From Trebonia sp963777905 (GTDB taxonomy: Bacteria > Actinomycetota > Actinomycetes > Streptosporangiales > Streptosporangiaceae): a stretch of DNA of 64,000 nucleotides. The stretch lies in contig CAVZSM010000004.1 in NCBI GenBank assembly GCA_963777905.1, positions 105,034-169,033 of the forward strand, given 5' to 3'. The position numbers and the translations under genes were made by a program. The first letter of the stretch is position 1, and every line of letters starts with the position of its first letter. This document shows positions 32,000-41,104 of the stretch, in pieces. The notes below the pieces were generated by a model that saw only the letters and a program-made list of their open reading frames with translations, was not told the DNA's origin and searched no databases.

Positions 32000-32796
32000 C
32001 CGAACTCGTCGATAACCGGAGCGGCCGCCTGCACCGCGGAGCCGGTCCCTGCGGCCTCGGAGTGGGCGCCGCAGCCGTGGTCGGCCGAGACCACCCGGCC
32101 GTCGTCCGGCGCGAACGCGTTACCGCAAGCGCCGAAGAGACGGCCGAGACCGCCGCTGAGCGGGACGAAGAACCCGCAGCTCACGCAGTTCGCGGGAGCG
32201 GCGCGGGAAAGCGGCGTCCTGGGCCCGTGGTCGCTTTCGTACCACCGCTCCGCCGTATCGTCGCGGCCGTAGCCGGACAGCACACGGCTCCGCCCGGGCG
32301 CGGGCAGCTCGGACGGCTCCTGCGGCCCGGCCTCAGCATTTTCCGCGTCCGTCCGCGGTGCGAACCAGTCGGTGACCGCGTCATCGCCCTCGAGGACCAC
32401 GAGCGGGACGAGGCGCTCGTCGTCCGCGCTGGCCGGCAGCAGGTCGCCGATGCCGACGTCGCCGGGACGCAGCCGGTCCTGCCATGGCACCCACGGCGGC
32501 GCGAGCAGGGCGTCGGGACCGGGCAGCAGCACGGTCTCGTCAACGGTCACGAGCTTGGACCTGGGCGCGCGGGTCACCGTGACGGCCCAGTGCCATCCCG
32601 CGTAGGCGGGGTCAGTGCACTCGAACAGGTGGGTGACAACGCGGTCGCCCGTGGCTTCCACGGCGAGATGCTCGCCGATCGTGCCCAGGCCGATGCCTGC
32701 CTCGCTGGCCAGCGCATCTCTGGCCAGGTCCACGGCTTCCGCGCAGGTTTGGTCCGGTTCCTTCGCGCGGGTTCTGATCGAGCTTACGACTGCCAA
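31903..32796 (-). CDS. DUF3027 family protein
   Basis: A 297-residue soluble protein. The N-terminal two thirds include VVTHLFECTDPAYAGWHWAVTV, VLLPGPDALLAPPWVPWQDRLRPGDVG and RVLSGYGRDDTAERWYESDHGP, hallmarks of DUF3027. A Cys pair in ANCVSCGFFVPLSG plus ACGNAFAPDDGRVVSADHGCGAHSE gives a likely zinc site (CX2C...C...C/H). The C-terminus is acidic. Function unknown, but the association with an MFS transporter, DUF2530 and a cold-shock protein is strongly conserved in actinobacteria. It overlaps DUF2530 tail to tail and is divergent from the MFS gene. Confidence 0.9.
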   Translation of the reverse strand: MAVVSSIRTRAKEPDQTCAEAVDLARDALASEAGIGLGTIGEHLAVEATGDRVVTHLFECTDPAYAGWHWAVTVTRAPRSKLVTVDETVLLPGPDALLAPPWVPWQDRLRPGDVGIGDLLPASADDERLVPLVVLEGDDAVTDWFAPRTDAENAEAGPQEPSELPAPGRSRVLSGYGRDDTAERWYESDHGPRTPLSRAAPANCVSCGFFVPLSGGLGRLFGACGNAFAPDDGRVVSADHGCGAHSEAAGTGSAVQAAAPVIDEFGYDLVDLPGVSVEETDFEPLSRDTYPESTPEG

Positions 32797-32890
32797 TTCC
32801 TCGCTCCTGTCGCGGTGTACCGCGGGGCCGGCCCGGAGGTCTTACCCCTTGGGGCTCGTCGCAGTGCCGCAGACCAAGAATACTGTGTCT

Positions 32891-34537
32891 ATGCGGATGT
32901 CCGATGCGCTGCGGGGAGCTAAGCACGCGGCCCAGGCGACCGGCCGCGCATTCAGATCCGGCACCCAGGCCAGCGGCAAGGCGACCCGCGGCACCGGGCG
33001 CTTCTTCCACCGGATCACCGGTGCGCAGGGCGCGGGCCGGACTGGCCTCGCCACGCTCATCGAGACCACGGCGGTCAGCGGTGCCGCCGACGCGTTCGTC
33101 ACAATCGCGCTCGCCGGAACGATCTTCTTCAGCTCGTCCGTGGACCAGGCCCGCGGCCGTGTCGTGCTCTTCCTGATCATCACGATGGCGCCGTTCGCGG
33201 TGCTCGCGCCGTTCATCGGGCCCGCGCTCGACCGGATCCAGCAGGGCCGCAGGTTCGTGCTCGCCGGCACGATGCTGGCCCGCGGCCTGCTCTGCTACGC
33301 CATGTCCGCGAACGTCGCCAATTCGGTGACGCTGCTGCCCGCCGCGTTCGGGATCCTGGTGCTGCAGAAGGCCGGCGGGGTCGTCAAGGCGTCGGTCACG
33401 CCGCGGCTGCTGCCCGCGGAAATCACGCTGGTGAAGGCGAACGCGCGCTCCGGGCTGATCTCCCTCGCCGCCTCCACGGTGGCGGCGGTCCTCGCCGCCG
33501 GCGTGCAGTTCGCCGGCGGCGCCGCGTGGACGCTGCGGATCGGCACCCTGATTTACCTGGCCGCGATGGTGCTCGCGCTGCGGCTTCCCGAACAGATCGA
33601 CATACCGGCCGCGGCGGCCGCGCCAAGCCCGGATCCACGCACAGTCCAGGCTCCTGGGGAGGCCCGGATCCCCGGCGAAGCGCGGGAGGCGTGGCGGCCG
33701 CCCCAGGAACCCGGCCCGGCCCAGGCACCTGGCGCTGGGCCGCGGCAGGCGCCTGCTCCCGGTCCGCGCCGCGACTACCCGCCCGGGGCGGTCCCCGGTG
33801 CGGGTGACCGGCCGCGCCCCACGCTGCCGCTCGAGCCGGGCGCGCAGCCGTCCGCCAACGGTCACGGCGCTGGCCGCGACCACGCTGGCCGCGGCCGCGG
33901 CGGCCGAGGGCGGTGGCGGACGCTCGCCAACGTCGGCCCCGTGGTCTCCGAGGCGATGGCGGTGAACGCGGTGCTGCGCGCCTTCGCCGGCTACATCCTG
34001 TTCCTGCTCGCGTTCCTGCTGCGCAGCCTGGAATTCGGCCCGCCAGGCCACCCGGTGTCGCACAACTTCGCCCTCGGCGTACTGGCCGTCGGCCTGTCGA
34101 CGGGCAGCCTCGCGTCAATGCTCCTCGGCTCTTTCTTCCGCGGCCGGGCCCCGCAGCTGATCATGTTCAGCGTGCTGGCGATCGCGCCGGTGATCACCAT
34201 CGTGTGCGCCGTCACATTCGGGCTGTGGGCGGCCGCGGTCGTCGAGTTCACCGCGATCTTCTGCGCCAGCCTGGCCAAGCTCGGCCAGGACTCGATCGTC
34301 CAGCGGGAGATCGGAGACGAGATCAGGTCGTCGACGTTCGCGGTGTCCGAGACGCTCAACCAGGTGGCCAACGTGGCAGGCGGCCTGGCCGGCGTGCTGG
34401 TGTCCATGCTGGACAACGGGCAGGCGGGCCTCGCCATCGCCGCGGGGGGCCTCGTTGTGGCGCTCTTCCTGCTCCTCGCCAGGCGACGCCAGCGCGTCCG
34501 CGTCGCGGCTCGCGCCATGCCTCAGCCGGCCCGCTAA
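32891..34537 (+). CDS. MFS transporter with long Pro/Ala/Gly-rich central linker
   Basis: A 548-residue membrane protein from ATG 32891 (MRMSDALRG; ATG 32897 also possible). The upstream open frame to 32615 lies under DUF3027. About six hydrophobic helices precede residue 235, and about six follow residue 350. Between them is a ~115-residue cytoplasmic linker of Pro, Ala, Gly and Arg (QEPGPAQAPGAGPRQAPAPG), much longer than the usual MFS central loop. The gene pairs with DUF3027 as in other actinobacteria. The substrate is unknown. No clear Shine-Dalgarno precedes the ATG, so it may be leaderless or use a short leader. Confidence 0.85.
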   Translation: MRMSDALRGAKHAAQATGRAFRSGTQASGKATRGTGRFFHRITGAQGAGRTGLATLIETTAVSGAADAFVTIALAGTIFFSSSVDQARGRVVLFLIITMAPFAVLAPFIGPALDRIQQGRRFVLAGTMLARGLLCYAMSANVANSVTLLPAAFGILVLQKAGGVVKASVTPRLLPAEITLVKANARSGLISLAASTVAAVLAAGVQFAGGAAWTLRIGTLIYLAAMVLALRLPEQIDIPAAAAAPSPDPRTVQAPGEARIPGEAREAWRPPQEPGPAQAPGAGPRQAPAPGPRRDYPPGAVPGAGDRPRPTLPLEPGAQPSANGHGAGRDHAGRGRGGRGRWRTLANVGPVVSEAMAVNAVLRAFAGYILFLLAFLLRSLEFGPPGHPVSHNFALGVLAVGLSTGSLASMLLGSFFRGRAPQLIMFSVLAIAPVITIVCAVTFGLWAAAVVEFTAIFCASLAKLGQDSIVQREIGDEIRSSTFAVSETLNQVANVAGGLAGVLVSMLDNGQAGLAIAAGGLVVALFLLLARRRQRVRVAARAMPQPAR

Positions 34538-34617
34538 CCACGATCTTTGAACAGACGGTGCCTAACTGCCGTCCTGAAGCGGACGAGAGCTGGCGAGGGC
34601 CGCGACACGCGTGCGGG

Positions 34618-35007
34618 TCAGGTCTCCAGGTCCCCCGCGACCGCGCGCAGCAGCGAGGCGATCTGCTTGGCTTCTTTGGGGTCCGGGTGCTTGCCGCGCC
34701 GGTAATCGTCGGAGATGCCGTCCAGCATCTTCATGAGGTCCTCGATGATCGGGATCATCTCGTCGGGCTTCTTGTGGGGGTGCTTGGCGGCGGCGACGGC
34801 CGGCGGTGCCTCGAGTAGCCGCAGCTGCAGCGCCTGCGCGCCCTTGCGTCCCTCCACGATGCCGAACTCGACTCGCTGTCCCTTCGCGAGCGCGGTCGTT
34901 CCCGCCGGCAGAGCGGAAGAATGCACGAACACCTCGCCCCCGTCATCGCGGGCGAGGAAGCCGAACCCCTTTTCGGCGTCATACCACTTGACCTTGCCGG
35001 TAGGCAC
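34618..35007 (-). CDS. Cold-shock domain protein with C-terminal extension
   Basis: 129 aa from GTG 35007, which leaves GAGG at proper spacing and gives the usual PTGKVKWYDAEKGFGF start; GTG 35013 is the alternative. Residues 1-65 form a cold-shock OB fold with RNP1 (KGFGFL) and RNP2 (VFVHSSAL) motifs for single-stranded nucleic acid binding. The C-terminal ~60 residues (DEMIPIIEDLMKMLDGISDDYRRGKHPDPKEAKQIASLLRAVAGDL) look alpha-helical and are a conserved addition in the actinobacterial homologue near DUF3027. Probably an RNA chaperone. Confidence 0.92.
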   Translation of the reverse strand: MPTGKVKWYDAEKGFGFLARDDGGEVFVHSSALPAGTTALAKGQRVEFGIVEGRKGAQALQLRLLEAPPAVAAAKHPHKKPDEMIPIIEDLMKMLDGISDDYRRGKHPDPKEAKQIASLLRAVAGDLET

Positions 35008-35013
35008 GAGCAC

Positions 35014-35297
35014 GACCTCACGTCGTTAGGAACTGATCACCCGGGCGGCCGTGATCGCCAGCCAGATGTTATGGGCGCTTTCTAGGCTATCGGTACCGCA
35101 CGGGTAATGGCAGCAGGGTTATCTTGCCCCAAGCGCCCCCCGGTGCGTGGCGACACGCCGGTCAGGGGGTCACGGCCTCACACGTTCGGATGGTGCTGGG
35201 ACGGGATCGCGTGCGAGGCCGTGAGTCCACAGGCGGATCTTCTACCCCGGTCCAAGATCGCAGTACCGCCATACCCAGGGGTTATGGCAGGAAAACA
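35014..35297. other. Intergenic region upstream of cold-shock gene
   Basis: About 280 bp between the cold-shock gene start and the groEL terminator. It should contain the cold-shock promoter and leader. Short frames here have no credible start context or domain. Nothing else recognised. Confidence 0.5.
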
Positions 35298-35329
35298 CGA
35301 CAGCGGCCCGGGTATCCGGGCCGCTGTCG
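35298..35329 (-). terminator. Intrinsic terminator of groEL
   Basis: Perfect 14-bp arms CGACAGCGGCCCGG (35298-35311) and CCGGGCCGCTGTCG (35316-35329) with a GTAT loop, 20 bp beyond the groEL stop. On the minus strand the stem is followed by TGTTTTCC, a short U-run, fitting a rho-independent terminator. Confidence 0.85.
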
Positions 35330-35349
35330 GCGTGGTTCGGAGCGCTGGA

Positions 35350-36972
<1,623 letters not shown>

Positions 36973-37091
36973 TGGTTCCAGTCCTCCGTGGCTTACGTGC
37001 GGACCGGCCGACGCCCGCGACGGACGGCATTTCCCGGCAGCAGTCCTGTCCTGCTCCGAGCAATGCCTCGTCGCCCGATCCCGCCGTATGG

Positions 37092-37118
37092 CTGTCACTC
37101 TCACAGGGAGAGTGCCAA
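37092..37118. promoter_or_regulatory. CIRCE-like HrcA operator, distal or proximal copy 1
   Basis: CTGTCACTC (37092-37100), 9-bp spacer, GAGTGCCAA (37110-37118). The CIRCE consensus is TTAGCACTC-N9-GAGTGCTAA; the left half is diverged at three positions and the right at one. It lies 120 bp before groEL. Confidence 0.75.
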
Positions 37119-37126
37119 CGCCATGT

Positions 37127-37153
37127 TTAGCACTCTCAGGGGGAGAGTGCAAA
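37127..37153. promoter_or_regulatory. CIRCE HrcA operator, copy 2
   Basis: TTAGCACTC (37127-37135), 9-bp spacer, GAGTGCAAA (37145-37153): left half perfect, right half one mismatch to the CIRCE consensus. Its centre is 35 bp from that of copy 1. HrcA should repress groEL here until heat stress. Confidence 0.9.
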
Positions 37154-37198
37154 CGCCGCGGCGGCGTACTGGGCGTTCTCGACGGAAGGACACTGGTC

Positions 37199-37273
37199 AT
37201 GAGGATCCTGGTGACCGGGGGTGCGGGCTTCATCGGCTCGCACTACATCAGGACTTTGCTGACCGGGGGCTAG
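37199..37273 (+). pseudogene. Truncated 5' stub of an rmlB-like dTDP-glucose 4,6-dehydratase gene
   Basis: Just outside the CIRCE pair, on the strand opposite groEL, ATG 37199 (GGAAGGA upstream) opens 24 codons: MRILVTGGAGFIGSHYIRTL then LTGG and TAG. This is the almost invariant N-terminus of RmlB/RfbB, with the Rossmann GXXGXXG. The stop falls where homologues have Tyr, and the sequence after it (up to the otsA end at 37310) has no further similarity. The rest of the gene is absent from the window. Probably the remains of a deletion. Confidence 0.75.
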
Positions 37274-37309
37274 CCCGTGCCCCCTGAGCCGACGGGCTGA
37301 CAGGACGCG

Positions 37310-38770
37310 CTAGCTCAGTGCGGCGAGCTGGTCCGCCAGCCACCGCTGCGGCGCCTGGGCGGAGGCGGCGGCGGTGACCGCGGCGCTCCGCCGCTGCCGT
37401 TCGCCGGCCGCCATGCACAGCCCGGCGTGCAGGGCCTCGGCGGTCGCCGACACGTCGTACGGGTTGACCAGCAGCGCGCTGTCGCCGATCAGCGAGGCCG
37501 CGCCCGCCTCCCTGGACAGCACGAGGGCGCAGCCGCGCTCGCTCAGGATCGGACCCTCCTGGGCGACCAGGTTCATGCCGTCTCTGATCGGGTTGACGAT
37601 CATCACGTCGGCGAGCCCGCAGGCGGCGAGCGAACGGGGGTAGTCGTCCTTGAGGTCGAGGATCAGGGGATCCCAGTCGTCGGTCCCGAACTCCGCGTTG
37701 ATCTCCCTGGCCAGGTCGTGCACGCGCTCGGTGTAGGCGCGGTACTCGGCCAGCCCGGACCGGGACGGGTAGGCGAGCGCCAGGTGCACCACCTGGCCGC
37801 GCCACTGCGGCCTGGTGGCCAGCAGCTCGCGGTAGGCGGCCAGGCCGCGCAGGATGTTCTTGGACAGCTCCGTGCGGTCGATGCGGACGATGACCTGCCG
37901 CTCGCCCACCGGACCGGACAGCACGGCTGCCGCCGTCCGCACGTCGGCCTCCTGGCCGCGGGCGCGCAGCGCCCCGGCGTCCACGCCGAGCGGGTGCGCG
38001 GCGACCCCCGTCACGCGGCCGCGGTAACTGACCTCGCCGCCGGTGCCGCTCCGGCTGACCCGAACGCCCCGGGCGCCGAGCACCGCCTCGCAGCAGTCGA
38101 GGAACGCTGCCGCCCAGCGCTGGGAGTGAAAGCCCAGATGGTCGGCACCGAGCATGCCGTCAAGGACGGCGGCGGCGATGTCGTCCGGTAGCAGGCGGTA
38201 GTAGTCCGGCGGCGCCCACGGGGTGTGCTCGAAGTGCGCGATCCGGGTCCCCGGCCGGAGATCCCGCAGCATCCGGGGGGCCAGCGCCAGGTGGTAATCC
38301 TGGACGAGGACCCGGGTCCCGGTCACGGACTCTTCCGCGAGCGCGTCGGCGAACGCCTGGTTGTAGGCGACGTAGGCGGCCCAGTCCCGGCGGAAGGCGG
38401 CGTCGAAGCGCGGCTTGACGGGCGTGTCGAACAGCAGGTGGTGGACGAACCACAAGACCGAGTTGGCGATGCCGTTGTAGGCGGCCGCGAACGTGTCCTG
38501 GGGGATGTCCAGCATCCGCACCGGGGCTTCGCCCGGCGCGCCGTGCGCCCGCTCTCCCAGCCGGGCGGCCACGCGGTCGGCGTCGCTGAGGGCGGCGCAG
38601 AGCCACAGCACTCCCCCGTCCGCGGCGACGGCCGCCAGGCCAGGCATCAGTCCGGACACCAGCCCGCCGCCGCCGCGCCGGGCCGCGAGCGACCCGTCCG
38701 GCGCGAAGCTGAACGACACGGGCCCACGGTTGGAAGCGACAAGAACCAGCCGGCTCGGGTCGTCAGTCAT
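37310..38770 (-). CDS. otsA: Trehalose-6-phosphate synthase (GT20)
   Basis: 486 aa from ATG 38770 (MTDDPSRLVLVASNRGPV); the frame extends a little further to 38800. It transfers glucose from UDP- or GDP-glucose to glucose 6-phosphate. Family motifs are RRGGGGLVSGL, WFVHHLLFDTP, VQDYHLALAPRMLRD, HFEHTPWAPPDYYRLLP and the C-terminal VNPIRDGMNLVAQE and SREAGAASLIGDSALLVNPYD. Its partner phosphatase otsB lies 3.8 kb away, separated by thrC, the MoaD-like gene and a cold-shock gene, as in Streptomyces. It probably makes trehalose as an osmo- and spore protectant. Confidence 0.94.
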   Translation of the reverse strand: MTDDPSRLVLVASNRGPVSFSFAPDGSLAARRGGGGLVSGLMPGLAAVAADGGVLWLCAALSDADRVAARLGERAHGAPGEAPVRMLDIPQDTFAAAYNGIANSVLWFVHHLLFDTPVKPRFDAAFRRDWAAYVAYNQAFADALAEESVTGTRVLVQDYHLALAPRMLRDLRPGTRIAHFEHTPWAPPDYYRLLPDDIAAAVLDGMLGADHLGFHSQRWAAAFLDCCEAVLGARGVRVSRSGTGGEVSYRGRVTGVAAHPLGVDAGALRARGQEADVRTAAAVLSGPVGERQVIVRIDRTELSKNILRGLAAYRELLATRPQWRGQVVHLALAYPSRSGLAEYRAYTERVHDLAREINAEFGTDDWDPLILDLKDDYPRSLAACGLADVMIVNPIRDGMNLVAQEGPILSERGCALVLSREAGAASLIGDSALLVNPYDVSATAEALHAGLCMAAGERQRRSAAVTAAASAQAPQRWLADQLAALS

Positions 38771-38897
38771 ATAGCCCAACACTAGTTGAAACAGCATCAA
38801 CCGGCTTGCTGAGAGCGTTACCCGATCGGATAGAGTATTGCTGCCAGCTTGTTACCAGCCACGCTCTGGGCAGGGACAACGGCATGACAACTGAATA

Positions 38898-39037
38898 CCT
38901 CATCCAGAGGGGTGGAGGGATCGGCCCTGTGAAGCCCCGGCAACCATCGCGAATACGCACCTCAGTAAGGCGAGGCCAGCGCGCGACTGGTGCCAAGTCC
39001 GGCCTGCGGTCAAGGTGATCGCTGGGAAAGATGGGAG
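38898..39037 (+). promoter_or_regulatory. SAM-I (S-box) riboswitch upstream of threonine synthase
   Basis: The sequence from 38905 runs CAGAGGGGTGGAGGGATCGG then CCCTGTGAAGCCCCGGCAAC, which matches the SAM-I core (k-turn AGAG...GGTGGAGGGA, then GATGAAG-type and CCGGCAACC). GGTGCCAAGTCC near 38989 matches the P3 strand. The closing GGGAAAGATGGGAG (39024-39037) pairs with CCTCATC (38898-38904) to form P1. The purine-rich GGGAGAGAGG that serves as the thrC ribosome binding site overlaps the 3' strand of P1, so SAM binding should block translation. Confidence 0.9.
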
Positions 39038-39051
39038 AGAGGCCTCGCCCC

Positions 39052-40329
39052 ATGACAACACAGACCGCAGGCACGCGCCCGCCCGGCGCTCCGCGACTCG
39101 GCAACGCGACGGCCCTGTCCTGCCGCGAGTGCGGCAAGACGAGTGCTCTCGGTCCGCATTACGCGTGTGACGAGTGTTTCGGGCCGCTGGAGGTCATCTA
39201 CGACTTCCCGCGGCTGACCAGAGCCGACATCAAGGCCGGCCCGCACAACATCTGGCGGTACGCGCAGCTGCTCCCCGTGCCGCGGGACATCGCGAGCCGC
39301 CCCACGACCGAGCCTGGCTACACGAGGCTGGTGCGCGCCGACGGACTCGCGGCCGAACTGGGCATGCGGCGGCTGTGGATCAAGGACGATAGCGGCAACC
39401 CCACCCACTCATTCAAGGACCGGGTGGTCGCGGTGGCCCTCGCCGCCGCGACGGAGATGGGCTTTAAGGTGCTCGCCTGCCCCTCGACAGGCAACCTCGC
39501 CAACGCGGTCGCGGCGGCCGCGGCGCGGGCCGGCATCAGGTCCGTGGTCATGGTCCCGGCCAACCTGGAAGAGCAGAAGATCCTCACCACGGCGGTGTAC
39601 GGCGGCACGTTCGTGACCGTGGACGGCACGTACGACGACGTGAACCGGCTGGCCTCTGAGCTGGCAGGCGAGCACGAGGACTGGGCGTTCGTCAACGTGA
39701 ACGTCCGGCCGTACTACGCGGAGGGCTCCAAGACCCTCGGCTTCGAGATCGCTGAGCAGCTTGGCTGGCGGCTCCCGGATCAGATCGTGGTGCCGATCGC
39801 CTCCGGCGCGCAGCTGGTGAAGATCGACAAGGGCTTCGGCGAGCTTGCTGAGCTCGGGCTCGTCGAGGACAAGCCATGGCGGGTGTTCGGCGCGCAGGCG
39901 ACTGGGTGCTCGCCGGTGGCCGAGGCGTTCAGCAAGGGCTGGGACGTGGTGCGGCCAGTGAAGCCGTCCACGATCGCCAAGTCGCTGGCGATCGGGAACC
40001 CGGCCGACGGCCCCTACGTGCTCGACGTGGTGCGCCGCACCGGCGGCGTGGTGGCGGACGTCTCCGACCCCGAGATCGTGGACTCCATCCGGCTGCTGGC
40101 CCGTACCCAGGGCGTCTTCGGCGAGACCGCGGGCGGGGTCACCGTCGGCGTGCTGCGCAAGCTGCTCGACAGCGGCCAGCTCGACCCCGACGCGGAAACA
40201 GTGATCATCAACTCGGGAGACGGCCTGAAGACGCTGGACGCCGTGGCGCCTGCCGTATCGGTTCCCGCGGCCATCAAGCCGACGGTAGCCGCCTTCCAGG
40301 CGGCCGGATTTGACGGGACGGACTTCTGA
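39052..40329 (+). CDS. thrC: Threonine synthase
   Basis: 425 aa from ATG 39052; an upstream in-frame ATG at 39031 lies within the riboswitch and is rejected. A zinc-ribbon-like N-terminus (CRECGKTSALGPHYACDECFGPLEV) is followed by the PLP-dependent fold type II core. It has DDSGNPTHSFKDRVVAVALA (PLP Lys in SFKDR), STGNLANAVAAAAARAG and the C-terminal INSGDGLKTLDAV. It converts O-phosphohomoserine to threonine. Control by a SAM riboswitch links threonine and methionine branches. The stop overlaps the start of the MoaD-like gene (TGATG). Confidence 0.95.
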   Translation: MTTQTAGTRPPGAPRLGNATALSCRECGKTSALGPHYACDECFGPLEVIYDFPRLTRADIKAGPHNIWRYAQLLPVPRDIASRPTTEPGYTRLVRADGLAAELGMRRLWIKDDSGNPTHSFKDRVVAVALAAATEMGFKVLACPSTGNLANAVAAAAARAGIRSVVMVPANLEEQKILTTAVYGGTFVTVDGTYDDVNRLASELAGEHEDWAFVNVNVRPYYAEGSKTLGFEIAEQLGWRLPDQIVVPIASGAQLVKIDKGFGELAELGLVEDKPWRVFGAQATGCSPVAEAFSKGWDVVRPVKPSTIAKSLAIGNPADGPYVLDVVRRTGGVVADVSDPEIVDSIRLLARTQGVFGETAGGVTVGVLRKLLDSGQLDPDAETVIINSGDGLKTLDAVAPAVSVPAAIKPTVAAFQAAGFDGTDF

Positions 40330-40604
40330 TGAGCATCTCGGTCCGCATTCCGACGATCCTGCGCTCTTACACCGGCGGCGCGCCGGAAGTGACAGCCGAG
40401 CCTGGCACCCTGCGCGAGGTCATCAGCCGCCTGGACGCCGCCTACCCGGGCATCGGCGGGCGGCTGCTCGACGACAGCGGCGAGCTCCGCCGGTTCGTCA
40501 ACGTCTACGTCGGCGAGGAAGACGTGCGGTCCGCGGACGGCCTCGACACGCCCGTACCTGCGGGAACTAAGGTGTCGGTCATTCCCGCGGTGGCAGGCGG
40601 CTGA
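40329..40604 (+). CDS. MoaD/ThiS family sulfur carrier (CysO-like)
   Basis: A 91-residue beta-grasp protein: SISVRIPTILRSYTGG, LREVISRLDAAYPGI, VNVYVGEEDVRSADGLDTPVPAGTKVSVIPAVAGG. It ends in the Gly-Gly needed for activation to a thiocarboxylate. The overlap with thrC (TGATG) is the arrangement known for CysO-type carriers in Streptomyces and mycobacteria, where the thiocarboxylate donates sulfur to O-phosphoserine for cysteine. No MEC protease or cysM gene lies in this window, so the role is inferred. The location beside thrC suggests amino-acid sulfur metabolism rather than molybdopterin synthesis. Confidence 0.88.
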   Translation: MSISVRIPTILRSYTGGAPEVTAEPGTLREVISRLDAAYPGIGGRLLDDSGELRRFVNVYVGEEDVRSADGLDTPVPAGTKVSVIPAVAGG

Positions 40605-40865
40605 GCCGCGCGGCACACGGAAACGGCGGCCGGAATCTCAACCGGCGATACCGCAGGTGACCAATGCGGTGCGCGTTGACGCGATTGGCGGTTATCTGGC
40701 GTCATGAACGCCGCGCACAGGGTAAGGTCGTTTCCGGTCGCAGCCGGCAAGAATGTGCGAGCGTGAATACGTGCGCTGGCAGGTCTCGGCAGGTCGCGAC
40801 CGACGGGTTCCGCGGTTGAAAGGGCGGGGCTCGAAGCCCGAGCAGCAGTTAGGGAGTTGTTTGGA
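40605..40865 (+). other. Long leader region of cold-shock gene
   Basis: 261 bp between the sulfur-carrier gene and the cold-shock ATG. AGGGAG at 40851-40856 is the ribosome binding site. Long structured leaders are characteristic of cspA-type genes and may act as RNA thermosensors. Several inverted segments are present but no specific family fold was assigned. Confidence 0.45.
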
Positions 40866-41069
40866 ATGGCTCAGGGCACCGTCAAATGGTTCAACCCGGA
40901 CAAGGGCTACGGCTTTATCGCCGTCGACGGTGGCAAGGACGTCTTCGTCCACTACTCAGCGATCGAGCAGGACGGCTACAAGTCTCTCGACGAAGGCCAG
41001 CGGGTCGAGTTCGAAATCACGCAGAGCGACAGGGGACAGCAGGCCGAGAAGGTCATCATCGTCCCCTAG
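40866..41069 (+). CDS. Cold-shock protein (CspA family)
   Basis: A 67-residue single cold-shock domain: MAQGTVKWFNPDKGYGFIAV with RNP1 KGYGFI, and RNP2 VFVHYSAI. It ends EKVIIVP and is full length for the family. It binds single-stranded RNA/DNA as a chaperone. ATG 40866 has AGGGAG 9 nt upstream; the frame start at 40857 is ignored. In Streptomyces a homologous gene sits between the MoaD-like gene and groEL. Here groEL lies on the other side of otsA, so the order is rearranged. Confidence 0.96.
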   Translation: MAQGTVKWFNPDKGYGFIAVDGGKDVFVHYSAIEQDGYKSLDEGQRVEFEITQSDRGQQAEKVIIVP

Positions 41070-41104
41070 TTCTCCGGCTTGGCCGAATCCTCAGTATCGC
41101 CGGG

